Positions 7,981 to 15,573 of a stretch of 27,412 nucleotides of DNA are shown here, piece by piece (the first letter of the stretch is position 1; every line of letters begins with the position of its first letter). The notes under the pieces were generated by a model that was not told the DNA's origin, made no database searches, and worked only from the letters and a program-made list of their open reading frames with translations. Source of the stretch: an uncultured Dorea sp. (GTDB lineage: Bacteria; Bacillota; Clostridia; Lachnospirales; Lachnospiraceae); contig CAJTUQ010000001.1 of the NCBI GenBank assembly GCA_910579335.1, positions 23,460-50,871 on the forward strand, in the 5' to 3' direction. Both the position numbers and the translations under genes were made by a program.

Positions 7981-9321
7981 ATGAGTATAGCATTTTGCAT
8001 ACCGTTTATCGGGATATTGCTTTGTATTGCAGTGATGCCGCTCGTAAAGGGCGAGTGGTGGGAAAAGCATCAACCGCTTGTGGCCGGGTTCTGGTCTCTG
8101 CTTCTGATTATTCCGTTTGGAATTGTATTTGGGGCGGGCGAGACTCTTGAGGTTGTGCTGGAATGTATTATTGGTGATTATCTTTCCTTTATCGTCCTTT
8201 TGTTCGGACTTTTCTGCGTGTCGGGAAATATTACGCTGGAAGGCGACCTTGCCGGATCGCCGAGGGTCAATATTATCCTGCTTACCATCGGGACGCTGCT
8301 GTCAAGCCTGATTGGGACGACCGGTTCCAGCATGCTGATGGTACGGCCGGTTCTTAAGATGAATGCGTGGAGAAGGCATAGAAAGCACATTATGGTGTTT
8401 TTTATATTCCTTGTTTCAAACATAGGGGGATGTCTGACGCCCATTGGGGATCCGCCGCTTCTGATGGGATTTTCCAGAGGGGTGCCGTTTTCCTGGAGCC
8501 TTCATCTGTTCCCGATTCTTTTGTTTAACATGGCAGTGCTGCTGTTTGTTTTTTACTGGGTCGACCGGAAGAAATACTGCCGGGAAATTGCAAGAGGACG
8601 AGTGCCGGATATCAGCAGGCCCGGAACGAGAATATCAATCGGCGGGCTTCACAACCTGATTTTTATTGTGATGATTGTCGGCGCAGTTGTCTTAAGCGGG
8701 ATATTGCCGGATCTTCCGGCGTTTAAGACGGCAGAAGGAACCGTTAAGGGAATCCATATTTACGGTGAAGTTATGCTGACCTATCCAGCCGTAATCGAGA
8801 TGGCGATTATCCTTTTGGCGGCATTTTTGTCATTTAAGACAACCAGCGAGACAATTCGCCAGAAGAATCATTTCACCTGGGGAGCGATAAAGGAGGTTGC
8901 CGTATTATTTGCGGGTATATTTATTACGATGCAGCCGGCGCTTATGCTTCTTAAGAGTGTGGGAGGGAGCCTCGGCCTCACGAAGCCGGTGCAGATGTTC
9001 TGGGTAACGGGTGCGCTTTCGAGCTTTCTTGACAATACGCCGACATACCTTGTATTTTTGACGACGTCGGGTGCGATGGATTTTACACAGGGAATTGCCA
9101 CGACGCTTGGAAAGATTCCGGTAGGGATGCTTACGGCAATCTCCTGCGGCGCGGTATTTATGGGAGCAAACACGTATATCGGAAATGCGCCGAACTTTAT
9201 GGTAAAGGCCATTTCCGATGAGAATGGTATCCATATGCCGTCGTTCTTCGGATATATTTTGTGGTCGCTGTGTATACTGATTCCGGTATTTTTGCTGGAT
9301 ACGCTTGTATTTTTCTTATAA
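7981..9321 (+). CDS. CitMHS/ArsB-NhaD superfamily ion transporter (putative Na+:H+ antiporter)
   Basis: This 446-residue membrane protein has about 11-12 hydrophobic spans. It belongs to the ion-transporter superfamily that includes NhaD-type sodium:proton antiporters and citrate transporters. Family-like signatures are the re-entrant loops IGTTGSSMLMVRPVLKMN and GGCLTPIGDPPLLMGF in the first half, and SSFLDNTPTYLVFL and MGANTYIGNAPNFMVKA in the second, where NAP and DNTP motifs line the ion path. Its ribosome site is the G-run of GAAGGGGG. The next gene starts 14 bases later. I cannot tell from sequence whether it carries Na+/H+ or an organic anion. Confidence 0.8.
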   Translation: MSIAFCIPFIGILLCIAVMPLVKGEWWEKHQPLVAGFWSLLLIIPFGIVFGAGETLEVVLECIIGDYLSFIVLLFGLFCVSGNITLEGDLAGSPRVNIILLTIGTLLSSLIGTTGSSMLMVRPVLKMNAWRRHRKHIMVFFIFLVSNIGGCLTPIGDPPLLMGFSRGVPFSWSLHLFPILLFNMAVLLFVFYWVDRKKYCREIARGRVPDISRPGTRISIGGLHNLIFIVMIVGAVVLSGILPDLPAFKTAEGTVKGIHIYGEVMLTYPAVIEMAIILLAAFLSFKTTSETIRQKNHFTWGAIKEVAVLFAGIFITMQPALMLLKSVGGSLGLTKPVQMFWVTGALSSFLDNTPTYLVFLTTSGAMDFTQGIATTLGKIPVGMLTAISCGAVFMGANTYIGNAPNFMVKAISDENGIHMPSFFGYILWSLCILIPVFLLDTLVFFL

Positions 9322-9334
9322 GGGGGTATGTGGG

Positions 9335-10396
9335 ATGGTTTGCACTCAAGAAGAACTTCGTTCGTCAAAGCATGATGAGAAGGAGCTCCGCGTGCTGGCG
9401 GAACGGATTTATGATCTTGACACAAAGGTATATACGTGTCTCGGCTCTTCTCTCGGACGCGTGTTTACTAAGGACAGGGAGCGCTGTGTGAATGAGCTTG
9501 TGTGGGAAATGCTTGCCCGAAATCAGGGCCACATCGTAAGGAGTGATTTGGCTCTTATCAGCAACATGGCCCGTACAATCCGCGACCGGCAGGTAAAGAA
9601 GGAGCTTATGACAGAATATGATAAGATTCTTACGGAGGTCACAAGCCTGCCGACCAGCTTTGCAGAGGGAGACGTTCTCAACGAGGAGCGCTCAAGACTG
9701 AATAAAACAAGTCTTCACACCCGTTTTTCGGAGAACGACCACACGGTTATCTGTATCGGGCGCACATTTGGCAGCGGCGGCAGTGAGATTGGATTTACGC
9801 TCGCGGATAAGCTCCAGATTAATTATTACGATGCGGAAATTTTCAGCGAGGTGCTAAGGCGTTTGGACGCAGAGCGGGACAATGTGTATGATAAAGGGGG
9901 ATTTCCTTATATTCTGGATCAGGAGAATAAAGATAGATATGTAGATACCCGGCCGGCGTTTATGACCGAGCAGAAAGTGACGCTTGGGCGGAAATTTAAA
10001 GACTTCGGGCGTTATCACGGGCTGCCGAAAAAGGACGCGGTATTTTTTAACCAGAGCCAGCTCATCTGCGACATGGCAAAAAAGGAGGACTTTGTTGTAA
10101 TGGGACGGTGTGCGGATGTAATCCTGGCAAATAACAATATTCCGCATATCAGTATCTATATTACGGCGCCTTTTGAGCAGCGACTTAGGAGGGTGATGTC
10201 GGTGAATCCCAGCCTGAGCGAGAAGAAGGCCAGAGAGATGTTAAAACGGCTTGACAGGAAGCACGTAAAGTATTTTAAATTTTATACCGGACTTGAGTGG
10301 GGGAAGGCGATGAATTATGATCTCTGCATAAACAGCGCAAGCTATGGGATACAAGGTTCGGTGGATATGATACTCAGAATGTTTAATGAGGCGTAA
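9335..10396 (+). CDS. Cytidylate-kinase-like protein with N-terminal helical extension
   Basis: This 353-residue protein starts at ATG 9335, with AAGGGGG eight bases upstream; the longer frame from 9305 lies inside the antiporter gene. Residues 138 onward match the cytidylate-kinase-like family: VICIGRTFGSGGSEIG is a variant phosphate-binding loop (G142-G149), followed by YYDAEIFSEVL and a late MGRCADVIL segment. The first 130 residues are mostly charged helix, and I do not recognise them as a domain. True CMP kinases are about 220 residues and have a GPxGxGKS loop, so this is unlikely to be the housekeeping Cmk. It shares an operon with the antiporter. Its substrate is unknown; a nucleotide-linked regulatory role is speculation. 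Confidence 0.75.
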   Translation: MVCTQEELRSSKHDEKELRVLAERIYDLDTKVYTCLGSSLGRVFTKDRERCVNELVWEMLARNQGHIVRSDLALISNMARTIRDRQVKKELMTEYDKILTEVTSLPTSFAEGDVLNEERSRLNKTSLHTRFSENDHTVICIGRTFGSGGSEIGFTLADKLQINYYDAEIFSEVLRRLDAERDNVYDKGGFPYILDQENKDRYVDTRPAFMTEQKVTLGRKFKDFGRYHGLPKKDAVFFNQSQLICDMAKKEDFVVMGRCADVILANNNIPHISIYITAPFEQRLRRVMSVNPSLSEKKAREMLKRLDRKHVKYFKFYTGLEWGKAMNYDLCINSASYGIQGSVDMILRMFNEA

Positions 10397-10432
10397 AAAT
10401 ACCGGGCTGCCAAAAAGCAGCCCGGTATTTTT
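10395..10432. terminator. Bidirectional intrinsic terminator
   Basis: A 16-base perfect stem, AAAAATACCGGGCTGC (10395-10410) and GCAGCCCGGTATTTTT (10417-10432), encloses the loop CAAAAA. The A and T runs at either end make it work in both directions. It lies exactly between the convergent kinase-like gene and pilT, and its stem reaches into both stop codons. Confidence 0.9.
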
Positions 10433-11486
10433 ATAATTTTTTTGACAGCATATCCGGATTTGACGCATATTTTAACGCTGTGTCACGGGTAATGGTTCCC
10501 GCTTTATATAGGTTGAGCAGGGAGCCGTCCATAGAAATCATGTCTTCCTTCATGGAAGAATAGATAATTCCGTCAATCTGATGGACTTTATTATCGCGAA
10601 TCATATTCCGGATAGCAGGCGTTACAGTCATAATTTCAAGCGCAGGTGCGACGCCGCCCTCCACGGTAGGCACCAGCTGCTGTGATACAACTGCGCTTAG
10701 GGTCATGGACAGCTGGACGGCAATCTGTCTCTGCTGGCTTGCCGGAAATACATCGATAATACGGTCAATGGTATTGGCGGCGCCAATGGTATGCAGCGTC
10801 GACAGGAGGAGATGTCCGGTTTCAGCGGCGGTCATGGCAACGTTGATTGTTTCATAGTCGCGCATTTCCCCTAAAAGAATAACGTCCGGGCTTTGTCTCA
10901 GGGCAGCGCGCAGAGCCGTAACATAGCTTTCGGTATCTACATTGATTTCGCGCTGGCTCACGATGCTGTTATCATGTCTGTGAAGGTATTCTAACGGATC
11001 TTCCAGAGTGATAATGTGCTTCTTATGGTTTTTGTTTATTTGATTAATGATGCAGGCCAGGGTGGTTGATTTACCGCTTCCGGCAGGCCCTGTCACAAGC
11101 ACCATCCCCTTTCCGGCGTCTCCAAGATGTATGATGTATTCAGGAATCCCCAGAGTTTTAAAATCCGGCAGATCAAAAGTAATGATTCGGATAACTGCGG
11201 ACAGGGCTCCGCGCTGTTTGTAAGCGCTTACACGAAAGCGTGATAACCCCTGAATCGCAAATGAAAAATCATCATCCCCGTTATCGTGCAAAATGTCCAG
11301 ATTCCGGCCGCCGGCATGCTGGTAGATTTCTGTCAATAAAGATTCCGTGTCGGGGGGAAGGAGCCGCTCGTCATTCACGCGCCTGATTACCCCATCCTTG
11401 CGGAAAGAGACAGGAAGGCCGGAGACGATAAATACATCGGAGGCCTTTTCTGCGATAGCCTGTTCCAGGATTGTTCGTAAGTTCAT
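10431..11486 (-). CDS. pilT: Type IV pilus retraction ATPase PilT
   Basis: This 351-residue ATPase starts at ATG 11486, with AAGGAG eight bases upstream on the minus strand; a longer frame begins at 11528. The PAS-like N-terminal domain spans about 1-110. The RecA-like core has Walker A GPAGSGKS (133-140), the Asp box IITLEDPLEY (158-167), Walker B DVILLGEMRD (201-210) and the His box STLHTIGAANT (about 229-239). AIRNMIRD at 291-298 is close to the AIRNLIRE signature that separates PilT retraction motors from PilB/GspE extension motors. It powers pilus depolymerisation at the cytoplasmic face of the platform protein PilC. It is the last gene of the seven-gene minus-strand cluster and ends in a strong terminator. 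Confidence 0.92.
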   Translation of the reverse strand: MNLRTILEQAIAEKASDVFIVSGLPVSFRKDGVIRRVNDERLLPPDTESLLTEIYQHAGGRNLDILHDNGDDDFSFAIQGLSRFRVSAYKQRGALSAVIRIITFDLPDFKTLGIPEYIIHLGDAGKGMVLVTGPAGSGKSTTLACIINQINKNHKKHIITLEDPLEYLHRHDNSIVSQREINVDTESYVTALRAALRQSPDVILLGEMRDYETINVAMTAAETGHLLLSTLHTIGAANTIDRIIDVFPASQQRQIAVQLSMTLSAVVSQQLVPTVEGGVAPALEIMTVTPAIRNMIRDNKVHQIDGIIYSSMKEDMISMDGSLLNLYKAGTITRDTALKYASNPDMLSKKL

Positions 11487-11542
11487 ATTGAAAATCTCCT
11501 TTTTTGATATATTTCCAATGATAATCATTTTATTCTGCCGGA

Positions 11543-12046
11543 TTACTGCATCGGCATAAGATTAAGCGTATCATCGCTCTCCCATGTATTGGAAGGCGCC
11601 GTACGCCAAGAGAGTATCTCGTAGTAGTGCGGGTTTTTTGAAGGGTCGGTTACCTTAAGCTCTACGAAGAGCAGTTGTTTTTCATCTACCGGGACCTGAT
11701 AAGAGATAACCGGTTCGCCGGATTTTGTACTGTAGGAGCAAGGCGCTGCGCTAAAGGTAGGAACTGCCGAATTTAATGTGTCCAGATATTCTTCATAGGA
11801 CATGGTTTTTGACTTGTAGGTCTGTTCTAAAAGCGTATCGATACTGCAAAGGATTACCTCTGCAGTTGAGGAAGCCTCGTAATAATTGCTTTTATGTTCA
11901 GCCAGCCGCTCTGAAAACGAGTAGTCACTTTTGGCGCTTGAAAGAGAAAGTATGGCAAAGGTTGCCAGACATAATACAAGAAATACTACCAAAAGGGAGG
12001 AAGAGCCAATGGCTGTAAAAGAAGACTGGTTTTTATCTTTCTTCAT
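11543..12046 (-). CDS. PilX/GspK-like minor pilus protein, hypothetical
   Basis: This is a 167-residue protein with a short basic N terminus, one hydrophobic helix (about 18-37, SLLVVFLVLCLATFAILSLS) and an extracellular domain. AIG followed by SSSLLVVF resembles a prepilin cleavage site, but the Glu expected at mature position 5 is absent, as in some minor pseudopilins. The stretch after the helix is helical and charged, as in pilins. AAGGAGG lies seven bases before ATG 12046, and the gene overlaps its upstream neighbour by 14 bases. Position within the pil cluster suggests a tip or minor pilin. No family name can be assigned with certainty. Confidence 0.6.
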   Translation of the reverse strand: MKKDKNQSSFTAIGSSSLLVVFLVLCLATFAILSLSSAKSDYSFSERLAEHKSNYYEASSTAEVILCSIDTLLEQTYKSKTMSYEEYLDTLNSAVPTFSAAPCSYSTKSGEPVISYQVPVDEKQLLFVELKVTDPSKNPHYYEILSWRTAPSNTWESDDTLNLMPMQ

Positions 12047-12533
12047 AGTCGGTCCTCCTTGCTGTGTGATGGCTGGTTTTCAGCTTATAGATAACAGAAT
12101 CGTCAGAGTCCGTTACCTGAATGTCCGCCGCCAGCATAGAGTCCTCTCTGGTGAAAGCGGCCGTAAGCGTATAGGAAGCCTCTTCCTTTGGACAAGGGGA
12201 AAATGCGTCGTTATAATGCAGGATGGCGGACGCGCCCGCACTCAGTCCGTCTGGGGAGGCGCAGCCGTCTGTTTCTGAGTCTGTTAAAATCTCAGGAAAA
12301 TTTGCTTTTAACAATGAAAGAGTATCTTCAATACTGTCTGACGTATCATAAATTTCTGCAATGTTAGAGCATTCATTCACCGCCCGTGCCAATGCTTTCG
12401 ATTCCCGGCCAAGAAGATGGGATTTTACAAAAAACTGTACGCAGACAGCGCTTGTAATCGAAAAGAACAGGATTGCAAGTATAAGTTCCATCAGGAACAA
12501 GCTGGAAGATTGTGCTCTGTTTTTACGAATCAT
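12033..12533 (-). CDS. Minor pilin-like protein (type III/IV prepilin-like N terminus)
   Basis: This 166-residue protein begins MIRKNRAQSSSLFLMELILA, a basic leader followed by a hydrophobic helix. If cleavage falls after the third Ser of SSS, the mature protein starts LFLME, with the conserved Glu at position 5. The -1 residue would be Ser rather than Gly, which is unusual. The rest is a soluble domain with several cysteines (CSN, CASP, CPKE) that might form disulfides. The ribosome site AAAGGA sits within a 7-base inverted repeat (12535-12550). It lies in the middle of the pil operon, so a minor pilin or pseudopilin role is likely. Confidence 0.6.
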   Translation of the reverse strand: MIRKNRAQSSSLFLMELILAILFFSITSAVCVQFFVKSHLLGRESKALARAVNECSNIAEIYDTSDSIEDTLSLLKANFPEILTDSETDGCASPDGLSAGASAILHYNDAFSPCPKEEASYTLTAAFTREDSMLAADIQVTDSDDSVIYKLKTSHHTARRTDYEER

Positions 12534-12588
12534 AAAAAGGAGTTCCTTTCTGCTTGAAATATTTACAACAGCGGTAATAAAAAACAGG

Positions 12589-13077
12589 TTATGGCATTTT
12601 GCTCCGGATTCCTGCTACAGCAGCAGCCGTCTGTCCGGCTTCATCTGTGCACTGGAATGAGAACAAACCGTCTGAGAGCTGTTTCATAGAGAAATCTTTT
12701 ATTTTTAGAATCGTCTGCCCGGCCAAAGCATTGGTATCTGCCCCGTCTTTTAAAAAGATTTCTTTTAATTCATCCTTATAAGAGTATATGTAAGTGTAAT
12801 ATACCGTACCGTCCGTTTCCTGTTTGAATACAAGGGCGTCGCATCCGTCAAAGCTTCCGAGGGATACGGTATCCTGCCCGTCGTGCTGGTGAATCTTCTC
12901 CGATATGTAGGATAGAGAAGTCCGTGACGTATAGTTCAGAGAGGAACTTTCGGTCGTGGACTGGTAAATCTGTGTAGCCAGCAGAATTACAGAGAGCGCC
13001 GACAGTGCAAATACAAAAAATAGTGCGACAGGAAATAGGAAATCTATCATATGCCGCTGTTTGGTGCGGAAACGCAT
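12589..13077 (-). CDS. Hypothetical single-span membrane protein of the pilus cluster
   Basis: This 162-residue protein starts at ATG 13077, with AAAGGAG nine bases upstream. A basic N terminus (MRFRTKQRHMIDF) leads into one hydrophobic helix at about 11-34 and then an extracellular domain rich in beta-prone segments, ending AAVAGIRSKMP. There is no prepilin cleavage motif, so it probably stays anchored by an uncleaved signal segment. It may match a Clostridia-restricted domain of unknown function that travels with type IV pilus genes; I recall DUF4860 for such proteins but cannot confirm it. It starts four bases after the preceding gene's stop, so the two are translationally linked. Confidence 0.55.
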   Translation of the reverse strand: MRFRTKQRHMIDFLFPVALFFVFALSALSVILLATQIYQSTTESSSLNYTSRTSLSYISEKIHQHDGQDTVSLGSFDGCDALVFKQETDGTVYYTYIYSYKDELKEIFLKDGADTNALAGQTILKIKDFSMKQLSDGLFSFQCTDEAGQTAAAVAGIRSKMP

Positions 13078-13081
13078 GGCT

Positions 13082-13411
13082 TTAGTCTCCTTTCTCGATG
13101 ATAGTAATATCCGGCAGGACATTGGAGCCGATCACGCGGTAATCGACGAAAAAGGTATCTTCATCGTAGTTCAGTCCGTAATTTTTCTTCAGATAATCAA
13201 GATTCTCAGGATAAGTCCCCTCTACCGTATAGCAATAGGTTACGCTGCGCGTAATGGCGTTTTCGAGACTTTCTCTCTGTCGTCTTGCGGTGCTGTCTGA
13301 AAGGGAGGAAAGCCCCTGTATAAAGAAGATAAGAACAGCCAGAAAAACGCAGGCGGAGAGAAGGACTCCGGATGGCTTTCGTGACTGGCTTTTATATTGA
13401 AAACGGCTCAT
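13082..13411 (-). CDS. Small pilus-cluster membrane protein
   Basis: This 109-residue protein starts at ATG 13411; AGGAGG is seven to eight bases upstream, whereas the in-frame TTG at 13417 would be too close to it. A basic leader (MSRFQYKSQSRKPSG) precedes one hydrophobic helix VLLSACVFLAVLIFFIQGL, followed by a short soluble domain containing a YCYTVEGTYPENLDYLKKNYG segment. That segment resembles the alpha-helix and loop of type IV pilin-fold proteins such as GspG, in which a TYP motif follows the N-terminal helix. Gly before VLLSA could be a cleavage point, but the position-5 Glu is missing. It is probably a minor or structural pilin-like component. Confidence 0.6.
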   Translation of the reverse strand: MSRFQYKSQSRKPSGVLLSACVFLAVLIFFIQGLSSLSDSTARRQRESLENAITRSVTYCYTVEGTYPENLDYLKKNYGLNYDEDTFFVDYRVIGSNVLPDITIIEKGD

Positions 13412-13430
13412 ATGCAAACCTCCTTGTTTT

Positions 13431-14486
13431 TTACAGGCTTGACATGATTCCCATAAGCGGCAGCATTACTGACAAAAGAATCACGCCTACGATTAAGGAT
13501 AATAGAATTACGAGCGTAGGCTCTAAGGTTGCCAGAATATTATTCATGCGGTTATCAATATTATCCTGATAAAGAGAGGCGATGGTGTCCATCACCTGAT
13601 CCATCGAACCTGTTTTAGAGCCTATGGATGCCATGCGCGCATACATTCCCGTGAAGATGCCGGAGGAAAACAATGCGTCCGTAAGGTCTTTTCCGTCGTT
13701 CATCTGCTGCCGGCAGTGATTAAGCTTTTTCTGGAAAAAGGGATCGTCATTCAAGGCGTCCACAAGCTCCATGCTGCGTTCCGGATTCAAGCCGCTGCTC
13801 AATGTAAGCGCCATTCCACTGGCAAAGCGGCAGGAAGCGAGTTCCTCATAAACAGCCTTTGAAAATGAAAAGTGATATCCCAGTTTTCTGCAAAGCTTCC
13901 GTCCGGACTGCGAACGCGTCCCGTAAAGAATGAGAAATGCCGCAAGGATTAAGAGAGCGGTAAATGCGATGGAGTAACGGTTGATGGCAGTCCCCATGTT
14001 CATCAATATGCGGGAGAATCCGGTCATCTCTGAACCGAGCTGCACGAACACCTGGTTAAAAATCGGCATGACCTTTACGAGAAGCACGATGATAACGGCT
14101 ACCATCATGCCGGTCATAAGCATGGGATAGGTAACGGCGCTGCGTATGCTTTTGCTGACGGCGTCCTCGCGTTCATAATGAATCTGGAGGGCGGCCATAA
14201 CTTCGTCGAGGGTACCGGTTTCTTCTCCGATCTCCACCATATGAATCATGTAAGAAGGGAAAAGCTTTGTCTCTTCAAGCGCCTGATACAGGCTGCCGGT
14301 TTCCTGCATGTTTTCGATTAAAGCTTTTAAGATGGGTTCTTCTTCAGGGGAAAAAGTATCTTCCAGCATAATATTCAGTCCTTCTAAGGCCGAGATGCCT
14401 GATTTCAAAATCAGCGCAATCTGGCCGCAGAAGGAGGCAAGTTCTATACTTGAAAATGCTTTCCCGAATGCGTTTGTCTGCTTCAT
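13431..14486 (-). CDS. pilC: Type IV pilus/type II secretion platform protein PilC (GspF family)
   Basis: This 351-residue inner-membrane platform protein connects the PilB/PilT motors to the pilus. Two repeats of the GspF domain are clear: the first (about 15-135) contains LKSGISALEGLNIM and MVEIGEETGTLDEVM, the second (about 220-345) ALTLSSGLNPERSMELV and MASIGSKTGSMDQVM. A hydrophobic span follows each domain (TGMMVAVIIVLLVKVMPIF and the C-terminal LVILLSLIVGVILLSVMLPL), with another between them. GGAGGA lies before ATG 14486. It follows the transglutaminase-like lipoprotein by 38 bases and precedes four small pilin-like genes. Confidence 0.9.
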   Translation of the reverse strand: MKQTNAFGKAFSSIELASFCGQIALILKSGISALEGLNIMLEDTFSPEEEPILKALIENMQETGSLYQALEETKLFPSYMIHMVEIGEETGTLDEVMAALQIHYEREDAVSKSIRSAVTYPMLMTGMMVAVIIVLLVKVMPIFNQVFVQLGSEMTGFSRILMNMGTAINRYSIAFTALLILAAFLILYGTRSQSGRKLCRKLGYHFSFSKAVYEELASCRFASGMALTLSSGLNPERSMELVDALNDDPFFQKKLNHCRQQMNDGKDLTDALFSSGIFTGMYARMASIGSKTGSMDQVMDTIASLYQDNIDNRMNNILATLEPTLVILLSLIVGVILLSVMLPLMGIMSSL

Positions 14487-14524
14487 AATTGTCCTCCATG
14501 AATCTGTTTTATTTTAAGAATACT

Positions 14525-15499
14525 CTAATAGGAATATTTTTCCGTATAGTTGCTTCCGTCGCCGATATATTTTTTAACGGACGCTCCGCTGTTGTTTGCG
14601 GCCAGAGTCGGGTCTATCAAGGACCAGCTGCTGCCGTCAAATTGTATGATTTTATCCACCCAGCCGGATTCCTTCAGGTAGACGTTTATCCATGCATGAT
14701 AGGCGTCGCCTGAGTAACCGACGACCAGCTTTGTGGGGATTCCCTGAGAGCGGAGCATAGCGGCCATCAGTGAAGCGTAATCAAAACAGATACCCTTCCC
14801 GGTTTCCATTGTGTTGTCGATATTTGGCAGATATCCGGATTTAACGTTTTTAGCCAGTTCGTCGTCATATTTAATGTTCTCCGTCACGTATCGGTAAACC
14901 TTTCCTACATAGTCCAAATCGTCGGATGAATTGTCCGAAAGCTCTGCGGCAAATGCGACGGCCTTGTAATCGGGCGTAAACCATACGTACTGGTTCGGAT
15001 ACAAAAACGGCCGAAATTCATCATTCAGAGTAACCGAGAGATCTGCGGAATATGACAGGGCATACATGTCGTCATAGGCATGCTCCATCACGTCAAGATG
15101 GTAGTCCCCGTTTCCCGCCGACAGCGGAAAGGCTTCGTAGGAGCCGATGGCTAGAGTATAAGTATAAGTCTCGCCGTCCGGAGCCTGAAGCTGAAGCTTG
15201 ACCTTATCAGCGGCGCCGGTGTACTTTACCATAAAATACCCTTCCGCGGTGTTTGATGCGTCAATGGAAACACTGGTGCTGACATAAGTGACGGTTCCCG
15301 GAGCTTCCGGAAGAAGATGTTCCTGTACCGTCGCCCGTTTTTCCCGGCTGCCGGCCGAACCGTCCTCTGACGAAGAACCGCGGGAGCCTGAAGTATCGGA
15401 AACGCTTGCTGTGTCGGTGGAAACAGTACATCCGGTCAAAAAAGCGGCTGAAAAAACGAGCACGGAAAATACGCAGGCACATAGTGGCAGTTTATGCAT
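14525..15499 (-). CDS. Transglutaminase-fold lipoprotein
   Basis: This is a 324-residue secreted lipoprotein. ATG 15499 has AAAGGAGG about eight bases upstream; an earlier in-frame start at 15562 lacks one. The signal peptide ends in lipobox LTGC (lipidated C24), followed by a Ser/Gly/Asp-rich linker. The C-terminal domain carries the papain-like catalytic triad of the transglutaminase-like superfamily: C238 in GKGICFDYAS, H268 in DAYHAWINVY and D296 in SLIDPTLAAN. Such domains crosslink or hydrolyse proteins outside the cell. The region between (about 65-165) looks beta-rich. It is the first gene of the pilus cluster, so pilus or cell-wall processing is possible, though unproven. Confidence 0.85.
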   Translation of the reverse strand: MHKLPLCACVFSVLVFSAAFLTGCTVSTDTASVSDTSGSRGSSSEDGSAGSREKRATVQEHLLPEAPGTVTYVSTSVSIDASNTAEGYFMVKYTGAADKVKLQLQAPDGETYTYTLAIGSYEAFPLSAGNGDYHLDVMEHAYDDMYALSYSADLSVTLNDEFRPFLYPNQYVWFTPDYKAVAFAAELSDNSSDDLDYVGKVYRYVTENIKYDDELAKNVKSGYLPNIDNTMETGKGICFDYASLMAAMLRSQGIPTKLVVGYSGDAYHAWINVYLKESGWVDKIIQFDGSSWSLIDPTLAANNSGASVKKYIGDGSNYTEKYSY

Positions 15500-15552
15500 T
15501 TTACAGCCTCCTTTCATTATTTTAAATCCCCGTATACTTATAATTCGGATAT

Positions 15553-15561
15553 AGTATAGCA
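15553..15561 (-). promoter_or_regulatory. Possible extended -10 promoter of the pilus operon
   Basis: On the minus strand TGCTATACT forms an extended -10 element about 55 bases before the lipoprotein start. No good -35 box lies at the right distance. Read-through from the upstream acyltransferase gene is the alternative, since no terminator is visible between the two. Confidence 0.3.
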
Positions 15562-15573
15562 TAGATTTGCAGA

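Noticed and set aside
8868..9425. 185-codon minus-strand frame across the antiporter and kinase-like genes
   Set aside because: It runs antisense over two well-supported genes and the translation looks like a mirror of hydrophobic coding sequence.
12535..12550. Inverted repeat AAAAGGA-GT-TCCTTTC before the pilin-like gene
   Set aside because: It largely reflects a ribosome site on the minus strand matched by chance with the A-rich start region; it is too short to call a control element.
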